A stretch of 64,000 nucleotides of DNA from IMG/VR virus record IMGVR_UViG_3300044641_002513, positions 1 through 64,000 of that record; one strand, written 5' to 3'. Shown here one piece after another: positions 14,985 to 23,392 of the stretch. Below the pieces are notes generated by a model. That model was given only the letters and a program-made list of their open reading frames with translations. It did not search any database and was not told where the DNA came from. The DNA is from a virus. The position numbers were made by a program, and so were the translations under genes. The stretch's first letter is position 1; each line of letters begins with the position of its first letter.

Positions 14985-15534
14985 CAGTATTCCAGTCTTG
15001 TTGCTCTGTTCCTGATTCTTGAATAAATACTTCCCATTGTTCCCACATACTATTATTCATTACTGTTTCCATATTAGGCAGAAATTCTAGTTTACCTGCC
15101 TGTTTTTGTTTAGCAACAAATGCTTCTAATGCTTTAACAGCTGTTTCGTGAGCTTCTTTAGTTCTTACCCTAGCCAAATACTTTTTCTCGTGTTTCTGAG
15201 CTACTTGAGCACTATCTCCAGAGGCTCTAAGAATCCTAGAACCTACTTTTATAGGATATTTAGCATAGAACTCCCAAAAGTTAATTTGGTCTGCTCTAAT
15301 ATTAAATAGTTTTTCTACGTGCCTGTTGCTCAGTATAGTATCTCTAAAAGTAGTTTGTTGACTAAGTATATAATTTGAATCTAATAAAGTATTTCTTATC
15401 TCTATAGCATCTTTTTTACTAAAAATAGCTGCTATGTCGTCAAAGTTTTTATAGTACATCAGATATAGTAAAACAAGTTGATTAGGAGTAAGATTGCTTC
15501 TTTTTAGTGTTCCTAAATCTATTTTTATTTCCAT
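14974..15534 (-). CDS. Hypothetical replication-block protein (186 aa)
   Basis: The protein begins with a beta/helix region (LTPNQLVLLYLMYYKNFDDIAAIFS). This looks like the front of a winged-helix replication or loader protein. A long basic helix follows (QKHEKKYLARVRTKEAHETA). It lies between the SF2 helicase and the DnaB-like helicase, so a helicase loader or DNA-binding accessory role is plausible but unproven. Confidence 0.65.
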   Translation of the reverse strand: MEIKIDLGTLKRSNLTPNQLVLLYLMYYKNFDDIAAIFSKKDAIEIRNTLLDSNYILSQQTTFRDTILSNRHVEKLFNIRADQINFWEFYAKYPIKVGSRILRASGDSAQVAQKHEKKYLARVRTKEAHETAVKALEAFVAKQKQAGKLEFLPNMETVMNNSMWEQWEVFIQESGTEQQDWNTDAI

Positions 15535-15536
15535 CT

Positions 15537-16643
15537 CTATACAATTAAATGTGTTTGATACTTTATTTTACTAGGAGTAAAGCCTTGTAGAGCTGATTTT
15601 AACCATACTTCATCTTGAGTATTTTGTAGATACACCACGTATATTGTAGCTTTTTTGCCTCCTTCCATATTCATAGCTCTCATTGCTTGCTGAATAGCCA
15701 TATTTTCATCACTTTTTAACTGATTAAATATTGCTATTTTTAAGTTAGGCAGGGTAACACCCATACTAACCATTGATACAACACTGAGTTTGTTTACAGA
15801 TTCTTGTTTAAAAGCGTCAATAGTAGTCTTGTCGGATTTACTATGGAAAGATGCTTCTCCTAACTTATCAGCAATTTCTTGCCTACCTGAAAAGATTATA
15901 CATCTATCTACACTATCTACGATTTGTTTAGTTACCTGATACTTTGTTTTAGAGTTATAAATAACTCCTAAACGTTTAGACATAGGAAATCTTAATTGAG
16001 ACCATTTCTGTTGACTTTTAGCAACATCGTATCTATGATTCCAATAATTGTAAGCTTCTACTTCTGTCTGGTAAAAAGGTTTTTCTTCATTACCAGCTGG
16101 TACATATTTATCTACACCATCTAACTGACAACCAATACACACAATTTCGTAATCTGAAATAATGTTATCTGTAATAGCTTGTTCTACGCTATAGCTATAC
16201 AACACCTCTAACTTTAGGCTGTTTTGTACCAAAAACTCTGTGTTAGGGTCTAAAGTACCTGTTAGAGCTAATATACGAGAACCTTTCTGCTGTTCTTTAG
16301 ATAATAAAGCAATTACTTTAAGATTATAGCTATGTATCTCATCACAAATTATTAGATGATAAGCTTTTGTATTCTTTTTTAAACTGTTAGACCACAAAAA
16401 CTCTACGTTGATATTATCTCTTAGATTCCATTTATCAAACTCTACTTTCCAACTCTCAAAGATTTCTTTTCTAGGAGCCATTATAAGCACGTTAATATCT
16501 TTAGTTATTGTATTTAAAGCATCTATAGTTATTTTAGATTTACCTACACGAGGTGCTACTTCTACTACGCCTACAAATCTATTTTGAACAATACTATCTG
16601 TAGCTTCCCTCTGTATTCGTTCTCGTATATTTACCTGTTCCAT
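15537..16643 (-). CDS. Superfamily 2 DNA helicase
   Basis: A 368-residue helicase with Walker A VAPRVGKSK (residues 29-37), motif Ia VLIMAPRKEIFESW, DEIH box (101-104), motif III LALTGT and a C-terminal lobe containing VVSMVSMGVTLPNLK and a motif VI-like QQAMRAMNM. This is the arrangement of DEAD/SNF2-type DNA-dependent ATPases common in crAss-like phages. It likely remodels recombination or replication intermediates. It sits directly downstream of the polA exon 2 with 16 bases between. Confidence 0.85.
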   Translation of the reverse strand: MEQVNIRERIQREATDSIVQNRFVGVVEVAPRVGKSKITIDALNTITKDINVLIMAPRKEIFESWKVEFDKWNLRDNINVEFLWSNSLKKNTKAYHLIICDEIHSYNLKVIALLSKEQQKGSRILALTGTLDPNTEFLVQNSLKLEVLYSYSVEQAITDNIISDYEIVCIGCQLDGVDKYVPAGNEEKPFYQTEVEAYNYWNHRYDVAKSQQKWSQLRFPMSKRLGVIYNSKTKYQVTKQIVDSVDRCIIFSGRQEIADKLGEASFHSKSDKTTIDAFKQESVNKLSVVSMVSMGVTLPNLKIAIFNQLKSDENMAIQQAMRAMNMEGGKKATIYVVYLQNTQDEVWLKSALQGFTPSKIKYQTHLIV

Positions 16644-16659
16644 ATTATTTGTTTTTTTA

Positions 16660-16905
16660 CTAATGTTCCCAATATTTAGTTATTTGAGGCTCAGCCCTAA
16701 GTTTTACTACTTTACAAAATACATCACCAGCCCTTTCCATACATTCTTGCAACTCTTTAGAGATTACAGCAGCTATTTCTTCACTACATTCTACAATCCA
16801 CTCGTCGTGTACTACATTAGGCATTAGCACTTTAAATACTAAGTTGTTAGCAACAAGATACCTAAAAAAGTAAATACCTGCTAGCTTAGTCACGTCGGCA
16901 CTTGT
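16660..16905 (-). CDS. DNA polymerase I family, exon 2
   Basis: This exon carries the end of the polymerase palm, TSADVTKLAGIYFF followed by motif C in PNVVHDEWIV, the metal-binding HDE. The open frame includes an ATG at 16908, but its last G is the intron's final base. Joining to exon 1 recreates NYPVQG-TSADVTKLA, a standard family A sequence. It encodes 81 residues. Without splicing the polymerase would have no motif C and be inactive. Confidence 0.9.
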   Translation of the reverse strand, partial: TSADVTKLAGIYFFRYLVANNLVFKVLMPNVVHDEWIVECSEEIAAVISKELQECMERAGDVFCKVVKLRAEPQITKYWEH

Positions 16906-16982
16906 CATTTTGTTATCATAAGAGTTCTTTATCTCTTATTTCTATAGATTATTATTCTCTATAGTTCAGACTATATCTTAAT

Positions 16983-17663
16983 CTATTTATAATTTTTTAA
17001 TATCCAATCTGCAAATAATAATAATTCTTCAGATGTTGCTGAATTTTTCATACTATTAGCCTTTTTTGTTATAATTTGTACATTATTTTTTATGTATCCT
17101 AAATTGTTATTAATTCTATCTAAAGAGGGAGTGTGCTCATAATTACCTTTAGTTCCTACTATAAAAGGAATCTTAAGTATTGGACATAAGTCTGGAACAA
17201 CAATATCTTCTAAAGTTAAATTAAAATTTAAATTTTTTTTAAAAGCTCTACGCTTAGCATTAGATAACATAACATTTTTAAAATGTAATCTACTATTTAA
17301 TTTTTTTTGTTCATTAATTTTTTTTCTATATTCAGGGTCTAAAAGCATTTTTTCTTTTTTATTCTTATTAGACTGAATATGATAATTTTTTTGAACTCTA
17401 GTAGAATTTGAACATTCTTTACACCATGTATGAAGCCCTCCTATATGTCTAGGATTTTTAGCAAAATCTTTAAAATTTTTTACTTTTTGACAATGATTGC
17501 ATTTTTTTTCTAATAAAGTAATTTCATATCTTACACTTAGTCTTTTTTCTTTTTCGCACATTTTACAATGTCCTGTGCGACCATCTAAAGTTTGTGTGTG
17601 TTTAGGAAATTCTGCTAATTCTTTGGATAATTTACATTTTGTACAAATTTTCATAATGTGCAT
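16983..17663 (-). CDS. HNH homing endonuclease in the polA intron
   Basis: The 226-residue protein opens with two zinc-ribbon-like CxxC pairs (CTKCKLSKELAEF...CKMC and CNHCQKVKNFKDF...CKEC), then a lysine-rich linker. It ends with an HNH-type nuclease core: CPILKIPF, then EHTPSLDRINNNLGYIKNN and VQIITKKANSMKN. Proteins of this kind cut intronless polA alleles and spread the intron. The start may be Met1 at 17663 or Met4 at 17654. A TATATTTG promoter element lies about 20 bases upstream, so it can be expressed independently of polA. Confidence 0.88.
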   Translation of the reverse strand: MHIMKICTKCKLSKELAEFPKHTQTLDGRTGHCKMCEKEKRLSVRYEITLLEKKCNHCQKVKNFKDFAKNPRHIGGLHTWCKECSNSTRVQKNYHIQSNKNKKEKMLLDPEYRKKINEQKKLNSRLHFKNVMLSNAKRRAFKKNLNFNLTLEDIVVPDLCPILKIPFIVGTKGNYEHTPSLDRINNNLGYIKNNVQIITKKANSMKNSATSEELLLFADWILKNYK

Positions 17664-17680
17664 TTTTAGTTATTTCTGCA

Positions 17681-17688
17681 CAAATATA
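17681..17688 (-). promoter_or_regulatory. TATATTTG element upstream of the HNH gene
   Basis: On the minus strand TATATTTG fits the Bacteroidota -7 box. It lies inside the intron, about 18 bases before the HNH start. A matching -33 TTG is not evident. Confidence 0.45.
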
Positions 17689-17862
17689 ATAAAAGTTATT
17701 GATATTAATAAATAGATTTCCCGCTTTCGTGGAAGAATTATTGTCCGTTCTGGACTCACTTCTAGTCGTTGCACCTTTCCTCAAAATTCCTAATGAGGCT
17801 TGGCTCAGTATTCCCATTTCAGGGTTCACTGAGTTAACGGAATTTAATCAGGGCAAAAGTTC

Positions 17863-19626
17863 ACCCTGTACTGGATAATTCAAAGACATTCTTTCAATTT
17901 CTCCTCGTTTCATAAAGTATTGCCTTACTTTAGGCTTGTAATAGCTTGTAAACTCAGGTGAGTTTTCGTTTTTATGTAGCTTATACTCGTCCCAAAATCC
18001 TTTTGTATCATAAATTTCTTTATGTAGCTTCTCATACTCATCAAAATAAGGAATAAAGCATTTACGACCACTAATAGTATTAAATTGTATATAACCTAAC
18101 TTTAATGCTCTAGCTTTCTCAGTCTTAAAATAATTAGCCAATCCAGGAAATGCTTTAAAGTATTCTTCGTACACTGTATTGCCTTCTTCCATAGAAATAT
18201 TAAGGTTTTGAGCAATAGTAATGCCTGTACCACCGTAATTGATAGCAAAGCCTGCACCTTTAGCAATTTGGCGTTTAGCTTTGTGCTTATCTTTAATCTC
18301 ATCTAAACTAAGTCCTTCTAATTCAGGAAATATCTTAGAAGCAATAAAAGAATGCATGTCACTTAGTCCACTACTATAAAAATAAAGCAAATCTTTATCT
18401 AAACTCTTGTTAGCTAGTACTATCTGTTCTTGCCCTGAGTAATCGCTTACTATTAACATATTACCTGCTTGAGCTTGAAAACAACTTCTTGTTCTACTAT
18501 CACTAGGTATGTTTTGCATATTAGGTAACTGAGGTAAGCCTTTTTTCTTATCTCCTTTTTGACCGCTAGACAATCTGCCTGTATTCATGATTTGCTGATA
18601 GTTACTATGTATTCTACCTGTAGCAGAATTAATGTAACTAAACCAGTTTTCACCATAGGTACTTACAACTTTTTGATGCTCAGTAAATTCTATATAAGTA
18701 CTAATAATAGGATGTTTTTTCTTTTGTGGTCCTAATACTTTCTTATCAATAGAATCTTTCATCATACCTGTTACTTTGTCTTTGGTAAGAGTATCTACTC
18801 CTAAAGACTGCATAAAAGGAATTACTTGTTGAGAAGAAGCCCAATTGATTTTACATTTTATTCCTTCATCAAATAAAGAAAGTTGATTATCAATTAAATG
18901 TCTGTACTCATCACTATTGTTTAAGATAAAATTATCTAACCGTTCTTTTACTACTAGCAAATCTTTTTTATCCTCCTCACATTTCTTTTGCCATTGCTCT
19001 GCATTAAGGTAAAAACCGCAAAACTCTATGTAAGCAAGAGTTATAACAAATTCATTGTCTAAGCTTGCCGTTCTGTTTAATTCGTGTACAGTAAGAGCTA
19101 TTTCTTGCTTACTCTTTACTTTATGTAAGTATTTAACATCATCAGCAGCATATTTAATAACTCTAGCACTTAATCCTTCTTTTTGTATGTGACTACGTAC
19201 ACTTTTATCTAGTTCTACATTACAATATCTTTGTACTACTGCATCTAAAGAACGTCTTACTGTGTCTATACCTGTAGTTAATATACGTTCTACTAGAAAA
19301 GTATCGTAAATCTTTGTAGGTACAATTTTTTGATAAAATAAGAATTTTAAGTCAAACTTTGCATTATGAAATATTAAAGTTTTGCTTTCTAATAAAGGTT
19401 TGTATTCTAAAATATTTATAGTAGATACATCTATTACAAATTGTTTAGTTTCATCGCCTAATTGTAAAGAAAGCAGACTACAAGTATGTGAATCCATTCC
19501 CATAGTCTCAGTATCTGCGCCTATAACGTCCAGTGTTTCTAAATATTCTAAAGACTCTTTAACAGAGCATAAAGAATAACCAACTGGAGCATATAACTCC
19601 AATTGGTTAGTTACTAAGTAAATCAT
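17863..19626 (-). CDS. DNA polymerase I family, exon 1
   Basis: This exon encodes 588 residues of a family A replicative polymerase. The N-terminal 3'-5' exonuclease has Exo I DTET (about 38-41), Exo II HNAKFDLKF and Exo III ADDVKYL. The polymerase motif A is SDYSGQEQI and motif B is RQIAKGAGFAINYGG. The exon ends at NYPVQG, just ahead of motif C, which lies in exon 2. The spliced protein is 669 residues. No 5'-3' exonuclease domain is present, as usual for phage enzymes. The unspliced frame reads four residues into the intron (ELLP) and stops. Confidence 0.93.
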
Positions 19627-19658
19627 ATAATATTAAGTCTCCTTAATTCAGATAAAAA

Positions 19659-19835
19659 TTATCTTTTTCTATTTAAAACGTTTATAAATGCTTGAGCACC
19701 TCGTTTTGTTTTAGCTGACCATATTACTCTAGGAGCATCAGGTCTAGGAACATATTCCCAAAAGAAAAATAATACTTTCTTTTTAACACTAAAAGTTCCG
19801 TCTTGATTTTCTACAATTTTAAATTTTGCTGTCAT
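19659..19835 (-). CDS. Small basic hypothetical protein (58 aa)
   Basis: A short gene from ATG 19835 with product starting MTAKFKIVENQDGTFSVKKK and ending in a basic tail. It contains WEYVPRPDAPRVIWSAKTKRG. A TTTAAAAACAAACA leader precedes the ATG. Length and leader suggest it is real. Family not recognised. Confidence 0.65.
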   Translation of the reverse strand: MTAKFKIVENQDGTFSVKKKVLFFFWEYVPRPDAPRVIWSAKTKRGAQAFINVLNRKR

Positions 19836-19846
19836 ATTGTTTGTTT

Positions 19847-20137
19847 TTAAATTGTTTTTAATTTTTCGTTAATTGCATTTTGAATAAATACTCCTAATTC
19901 GTTTTGAAAAGCCTCTGCTTCTTCGTAACTTTTAAATAAGTGCTGAATTGCTCCCCAACCACGAATAGAAACTAAAGGTGTTTCTTCAGTATTATCTCCG
20001 TTAAGAGGTAATTCTTCAACTTGAGCAATCATTTGGTCTCCATTATTTTTATCTGTTCCCCAAATATAACCACCACCGTATTCATCGTATCTTACTGATT
20101 CTCCAATAAATTTTTTAATTTCTTTTAAATACTTCAT
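19847..20137 (-). CDS. Small hypothetical protein (96 aa)
   Basis: A 96-residue soluble protein with VSIRGWGAIQHLFKSYEEAE, a glycine-tryptophan turn followed by an acidic helix. It is one base from the upstream membrane-protein gene. Function unknown. Confidence 0.6.
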   Translation of the reverse strand: MKYLKEIKKFIGESVRYDEYGGGYIWGTDKNNGDQMIAQVEELPLNGDNTEETPLVSIRGWGAIQHLFKSYEEAEAFQNELGVFIQNAINEKLKTI

Positions 20138-20341
20138 TTATTGGTTTTTATTGTTAAAAATTACTAATCCTGCTATATACGTAATAGGTCCTAATAATCC
20201 CATTAGTGGAATTAAATCTATTTGAGTTTTTCTCCATTTTTTATAATGAAGTCTATTATATTTATTAACCCAGTGTATATAACTTTGAGTTCCTAAAAGA
20301 AACCATATAGCTCCTAATGCCACTAATTGAATTGTTTCCAT
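20138..20341 (-). CDS. Small membrane protein (67 aa)
   Basis: Two hydrophobic segments, LVALGAIWFLLGTQ and LMGLLGPITYIAGLVIF, are separated by a strongly basic loop (HYKKWRKTQ). This suggests a two-pass inner-membrane protein. It is preceded by the ACTTAAACAA leader. Host-takeover or superinfection roles are possible but not shown. Confidence 0.6.
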   Translation of the reverse strand: METIQLVALGAIWFLLGTQSYIHWVNKYNRLHYKKWRKTQIDLIPLMGLLGPITYIAGLVIFNNKNQ

Positions 20342-20345
20342 TTGT

Positions 20346-20480
20346 TTAAGTTTTTTCTATTAATACTGCTACGGATAGCCAAGTAAATATAATAGATTTA
20401 TAGTCTAAATCTATTATAATTGTTGGAATAAGTGTAAAATTTCTATATACTTTAATAGTATTTTGTATGTGTACTTTCAT
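20346..20480 (-). CDS. Small hypothetical protein (44 aa)
   Basis: The ATG at 20480 overlaps the stop of the upstream gene (ATGA). The product is 44 residues with a hydrophobic C-terminal third (IIFTWLSVAVLI), which may be membrane-seeking. The coupling supports it as a real gene. Confidence 0.55.
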   Translation of the reverse strand: MKVHIQNTIKVYRNFTLIPTIIIDLDYKSIIFTWLSVAVLIEKT

Positions 20481-20740
20481 TGTTTAAGTTTTAAAAAATA
20501 TTCATGTTTTCTATTTTCTAATTCAAAATCTTCTCCAAAAAACTTTTCTTCCCAGTATTCAGACATTTCAAAATCTTCAAACTCTTTTTCTGTAATTACT
20601 ATTTCAAAATATTGTTTTAGTAAAGAAATTCTTTGCTCATTATTACTTGGCTTAAAATCCAGTTCAATAGTAGTAAGGTAAAGCCTAAGTTCGTCTACAC
20701 TTACCTTTTCTTTTTTCTGTTCTACTATTTTATACATCAC
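20477..20740 (-). CDS. Small acidic hypothetical protein (87 aa)
   Basis: An acidic helical protein (EKEFEDFEMSEYWEEKFFGEDFE) of 87 residues. Its start overlaps the stop of the secreted-protein gene. Family not recognised. Confidence 0.6.
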   Translation of the reverse strand: MMYKIVEQKKEKVSVDELRLYLTTIELDFKPSNNEQRISLLKQYFEIVITEKEFEDFEMSEYWEEKFFGEDFELENRKHEYFLKLKQ

Positions 20741-21186
20741 TTGCCTTGAATAAATTCTAATGCTTTAGAGCTATTAGTCATATTAAATTCATAAATTTCA
20801 GAAGAACAATGACTTTCATTTACTCTTATTCTAACAATTCCCGCATTTTTAAAATCTGTTACAAAATCTGCATTTACTAAATCCCATATTAAAAATAAAC
20901 TTTTCTTATTATTAGAAGTATTAGCAGTAATTGTGTATTTTTTATAAGAACCTGCTACTAAAAAAGAAATATCTACTTTAATATCTTCATCACAAAAATA
21001 CCCATTAGCTAAATAAAAAACAATATTGCCTTCTACTTCTTCTAACTTCATTATTACTCCGTCTGAAGGTCTACTATAGCAAATTCTATAAGGTTCATCA
21101 AAACCGTTGTTAACATTGTCCATTGTCCATTGTCCAAAACTTGTTGTGCTCAATAGTAGTAGAGCTCCTAATAATAACTTTTTCAT
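20737..21186 (-). CDS. Secreted/periplasmic small protein
   Basis: The N-terminus MKKLLLGALLLLSTTSFGQW is a typical Sec signal peptide with likely cleavage after SFG, leaving a mature N-terminal Gln as is common in Bacteroidota. The mature part of about 130 residues is beta-rich, with several cysteines (RICYSRPSDG, GYFCDEDIKV, SHCSSEIYEF) that could form disulfides in the periplasm. Phage proteins of this type may act on the cell envelope, for instance in superinfection exclusion. No family recognised. Confidence 0.7.
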   Translation of the reverse strand: MKKLLLGALLLLSTTSFGQWTMDNVNNGFDEPYRICYSRPSDGVIMKLEEVEGNIVFYLANGYFCDEDIKVDISFLVAGSYKKYTITANTSNNKKSLFLIWDLVNADFVTDFKNAGIVRIRVNESHCSSEIYEFNMTNSSKALEFIQGK

Positions 21187-21201
21187 CTGTTGTTGTGTAA
21201 A

Positions 21202-21357
21202 TTAATTGTTTATAACTGCACTTAAATTTTCACTATTTATCATCATTGCTTTTGCTGCACATACCTTTAAATAGTGACTAGTGTTAAACCTAGCATCTTT
21301 TTTACTATTCCACCAAGCTAAGATTTCTGGTGTAGTTAAATGTTTTTTTTCTCTCAT
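21202..21357 (-). CDS. Small hypothetical protein (51 aa)
   Basis: The frame from ATG 21357 encodes MREKKHLTTPEILAWWNSKK and continues to 51 residues. It is helical and mildly basic. No homology recognised. It fills a gap between two better defined genes. Confidence 0.5.
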   Translation of the reverse strand: MREKKHLTTPEILAWWNSKKDARFNTSHYLKVCAAKAMMINSENLSAVINN

Positions 21358-21369
21358 TTTCTTTCATTT

Positions 21370-21480
21370 TTACAATGCATCAAATAAACTAATTCCTAAA
21401 TATACTCCGATAAACACTGCTATATAAATAAACATTGCTAGTACTATACTTAATAATAAATACTCAATTATCTTCTTCAT
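21370..21480 (-). CDS. Single-span membrane peptide (36 aa)
   Basis: A 36-residue peptide that is almost entirely one membrane segment (YLLLSIVLAMFIYIAVFIGV). The start overlaps the last codons of the upstream gene by 17 bases. Short phage membrane peptides of this size are common, but the call rests on hydrophobicity only. Confidence 0.5.
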   Translation of the reverse strand: MKKIIEYLLLSIVLAMFIYIAVFIGVYLGISLFDAL

Positions 21481-21754
21481 AATCTTCTCCTTCTAATTCT
21501 TGATAATACCATTGCTCTCCTATAGATTCCATATCTTCTATAAAATAATCTATTAAAGATTCTAATAATATTTCATCTTCATCAAGTTCATATAACTTAG
21601 TTTTAAAAGTATGAGTATAATTATCATCTTCTCCTACAGCTTCCATTTTAAGGTAATAGTAGCTATCATCTTTCCAGCATTCTAAGTAAACTATTATGCT
21701 GTAGCCTGTAGTTGTGTTTAATTCATATTGGTAATCCTCTGGTTTGCTTTTCAC
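21464..21754 (-). CDS. Acidic hypothetical protein (96 aa)
   Basis: A 96-residue protein with a beta-hairpin start (YSIIVYLECWKDDSYYYLKM) and a strongly acidic C-terminus (ELEGEDYEEDN). It overlaps its upstream neighbour by 4 bases. Function unknown; acidic DNA-mimic inhibitors are one possibility, unproven. Confidence 0.6.
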   Translation of the reverse strand: MKSKPEDYQYELNTTTGYSIIVYLECWKDDSYYYLKMEAVGEDDNYTHTFKTKLYELDEDEILLESLIDYFIEDMESIGEQWYYQELEGEDYEEDN

Positions 21755-21942
21755 TTTTTCGCCTTTAAATATTCAATTACTCTCTCCCAATAGTCTCGTG
21801 CCATCATTCGTCCATCTCTTGATGGAGCTAAGGCGTAGATAGATTCTGCGGACTTAATCGCCTCTTCTTTGCCTCTTGCTAATCCGTGTAGTGATACTGC
21901 TCTTATGTATATCTCTTCAGCTTTTGTAGATTCTTTAATCAT
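21751..21942 (-). CDS. Small helical hypothetical protein (63 aa)
   Basis: A helical, arginine-containing 63-residue protein (APSRDGRMMARDYWERVIEY). Overlaps both neighbours by a few bases. Not recognised. Confidence 0.6.
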   Translation of the reverse strand: MIKESTKAEEIYIRAVSLHGLARGKEEAIKSAESIYALAPSRDGRMMARDYWERVIEYLKAKK

Positions 21943-22240
21943 ATTCAGGGTTTATTGTAGTTGTTATTACTTTTTCATTTATAATTGGCATTTTAACTAA
22001 TCTATTAAAAAGACGATTTTTAAGAATACTCTTTCTTTTATCACTACTATTGACTATTTTCCATTTAAAGTCTGTAGTATATCCAATAGTGTCTCCTACA
22101 TCGTTACTATGTAACACTAACATTGTATTAGCTCTATCTTCCATCATTTCTTTAAACCAATCTAATTCGCTTTTGTCTTTAAAATTGCAACAAAAGTCTT
22201 CTACTTTAATTTCTGCTACTATTTTTATAAGCATCTCCAA
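21935..22240 (-). CDS. Small hypothetical protein (101 aa)
   Basis: A 101-residue soluble protein with EDFCCNFKDKSELDWFKEMM and a C-terminal basic region. It overlaps the neighbouring genes at both ends, consistent with one operon. Function unknown. Confidence 0.6.
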   Translation of the reverse strand: MEMLIKIVAEIKVEDFCCNFKDKSELDWFKEMMEDRANTMLVLHSNDVGDTIGYTTDFKWKIVNSSDKRKSILKNRLFNRLVKMPIINEKVITTTINPEYD

Positions 22241-22386
22241 ACATTTTTAATAATTTGTAATATTCTTTCTTCTCCTAGTTCTTTATCTAACATAATACTT
22301 ATGTAATTAGTACTAAATATATAGTCTTCTGCTTGCTCTATAACACTAATTTTTTCTTTTTTACAAAATTCTTCTATCTTTTCCAT
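22225..22386 (-). CDS. Small hypothetical protein (53 aa)
   Basis: The frame is open to 22422, but ATG 22386 is preferred because the upstream zinc-ribbon gene ends at 22361. The product MEKIEEFCKKEKISVIEQAE is helical and charged. Not recognised. Confidence 0.55.
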   Translation of the reverse strand: MEKIEEFCKKEKISVIEQAEDYIFSTNYISIMLDKELGEERILQIIKNVWRCL

Positions 22387-22546
22387 ATTTTTTCTCAAAT
22401 TTATCCCAGCCTTTTTTATCAAACTGAGTAATTAATAAATCCATTTTTATTTCTTCTGCATGCTCATCACACATTCCTATACCTTTAATATCAAGGTCTG
22501 GACTGTATCTTTTGGTAGCTTTAGCTCCACATTTTACACATTCCAT
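22361..22546 (-). CDS. Small zinc-ribbon protein (61 aa)
   Basis: The N-terminal half has CVKCGAKATKRYSPDLD and a later CDEH, giving a CxxC...CxxH zinc-binding site. The C-terminus is lysine-rich. Such small zinc ribbons often bind nucleic acid or RNA polymerase. The specific target is unknown. Confidence 0.65.
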   Translation of the reverse strand: MECVKCGAKATKRYSPDLDIKGIGMCDEHAEEIKMDLLITQFDKKGWDKFEKKYGKDRRIL

Positions 22547-22574
22547 TTTATTCTGATTTAAAGTTTATATCTTT

Positions 22575-22703
22575 CTACTCTTTCCAGGTGTCAAAGTCTT
22601 GTAATTTTTCTAACATCCACTTAGCACCTGCAATCCAATTGTCTGTCTTGTCTACATTTGGGTCAGCTAAATTAGCAGCAGCTTCTTCTAATTCTGTTTT
22701 CAT
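22575..22703 (-). CDS. Small hypothetical protein (42 aa)
   Basis: The ATG at 22703 overlaps the stop of the 174-residue gene (ATGA). The 42-residue acidic product reads MKTELEEAAANLADPNVDKT and then a Trp-rich end. The coupled start supports it as genuine. Confidence 0.6.
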   Translation of the reverse strand: MKTELEEAAANLADPNVDKTDNWIAGAKWMLEKLQDFDTWKE

Positions 22704-23224
22704 AATTTTCTAAGTATTAAATTTCCGTTTGAATCTAATTTTGGTACTTTCTTTTGAAAAAGTCTTTCAGCTTCGTAATAAGTTAAGTAGTTACTATTAA
22801 GAATGAAATCATTTTCTTCTACCGAAAACATATACTCAATCTCAACTTCAATTTCTGTTGGTTGTTGGACTATTTTTTCAAACTCTTGCTCATTCTTTTC
22901 CAGCATATAAGTGTCAGCTGCCCCATTGTGTCCTAATTCAAAAGCTTTTCGCATTTGGTCTTCAGTAAACAACTTGTCTTTATTTAACTCCATTGCTTTG
23001 TTGAAGCCTGTTTTGAATCCACTCTTTTCTAATTGCCAATCAACAGCCATAGCATGACCATTATATAGTTCATCAGCCAACTTCTCAACATCAACTACTC
23101 CAAATATTTCATCACAATTTGATTGTGATAATTTTTTACCAGTTACATTAGCCCAAGATGCTGCAATAGTTTCTCCTGATTCATTGTAAAGACAATAATC
23201 ATTATCTCTTTTAACTAGTTTCAT
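22700..23224 (-). CDS. Hypothetical phage protein (174 aa)
   Basis: A soluble protein with a short N-terminal lobe (CLYNESGETIAASW), a helical centre (FKTGFNKAMELNKDKLFTED, RKAFELGHNG) and a beta-rich end. The TEDQMRKAFELG type segment occurs in many small Bacteroidota phage proteins. The function is not known. It has the TTAAAACAAAATAAT leader before its ATG. Confidence 0.65.
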   Translation of the reverse strand: MKLVKRDNDYCLYNESGETIAASWANVTGKKLSQSNCDEIFGVVDVEKLADELYNGHAMAVDWQLEKSGFKTGFNKAMELNKDKLFTEDQMRKAFELGHNGAADTYMLEKNEQEFEKIVQQPTEIEVEIEYMFSVEENDFILNSNYLTYYEAERLFQKKVPKLDSNGNLILRKL

Positions 23225-23225
23225 A

Positions 23226-23387
23226 TTATTTTGTTTTAAGGGTTGATAATTTACTTTGTGCTACTTCAATTTGTTTATTAAAATAGTAAGGTTTTTTATT
23301 TTTATAAGCTATTCTAGGTGAGTTAAGATATACTAATTGACACTCACAATAGTCAATATGATTTATTAATTTTTGTTTCTTTTTCAT
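23226..23387 (-). CDS. Small basic hypothetical protein (53 aa)
   Basis: The ATG at 23387 is chosen because the frame upstream of it overlaps the preceding gene. The product MKKKQKLINHIDYCECQLVY is basic, with a single CxC. Not recognised. Confidence 0.5.
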   Translation of the reverse strand: MKKKQKLINHIDYCECQLVYLNSPRIAYKNKKPYYFNKQIEVAQSKLSTLKTK

Positions 23388-23392
23388 ATTAA

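Larger units (their letters stand above)
16906..17862 (-). ncRNA. Group I intron in polA (957 nt, contains HNH gene)
   Basis: P1 is exon CAGGGU (17868-17863) with GCCCUG (17854-17849), placing the cleavage U in a U-G pair. The conserved R element GUGCAACGACUAGA lies at 17774-17761 and the S element AAGAUAUAGUCU at 16979-16968. Their GACUA/UAGUC segments form P7. A GUCC/GGAC hairpin after P7 suggests P7.1/P7.2 of subgroup IA. P9 hairpins CUAUAGA/UCUAUAG and AUAAGAG/CUCUUAU follow. The HNH gene occupies the P8 loop and its stop abuts the S element. The intron ends with G at 16906. Confidence 0.93.

Noticed and set aside
17632-17829. Leftward open frame at the 5' end of the polA intron
   Set aside because: It translates the catalytic core of the group I intron (R element region) and has no protein features.
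18102-18302. Second leftward open frame inside polA
   Set aside because: It overlaps the polymerase motif B region in another frame and has no start signals.
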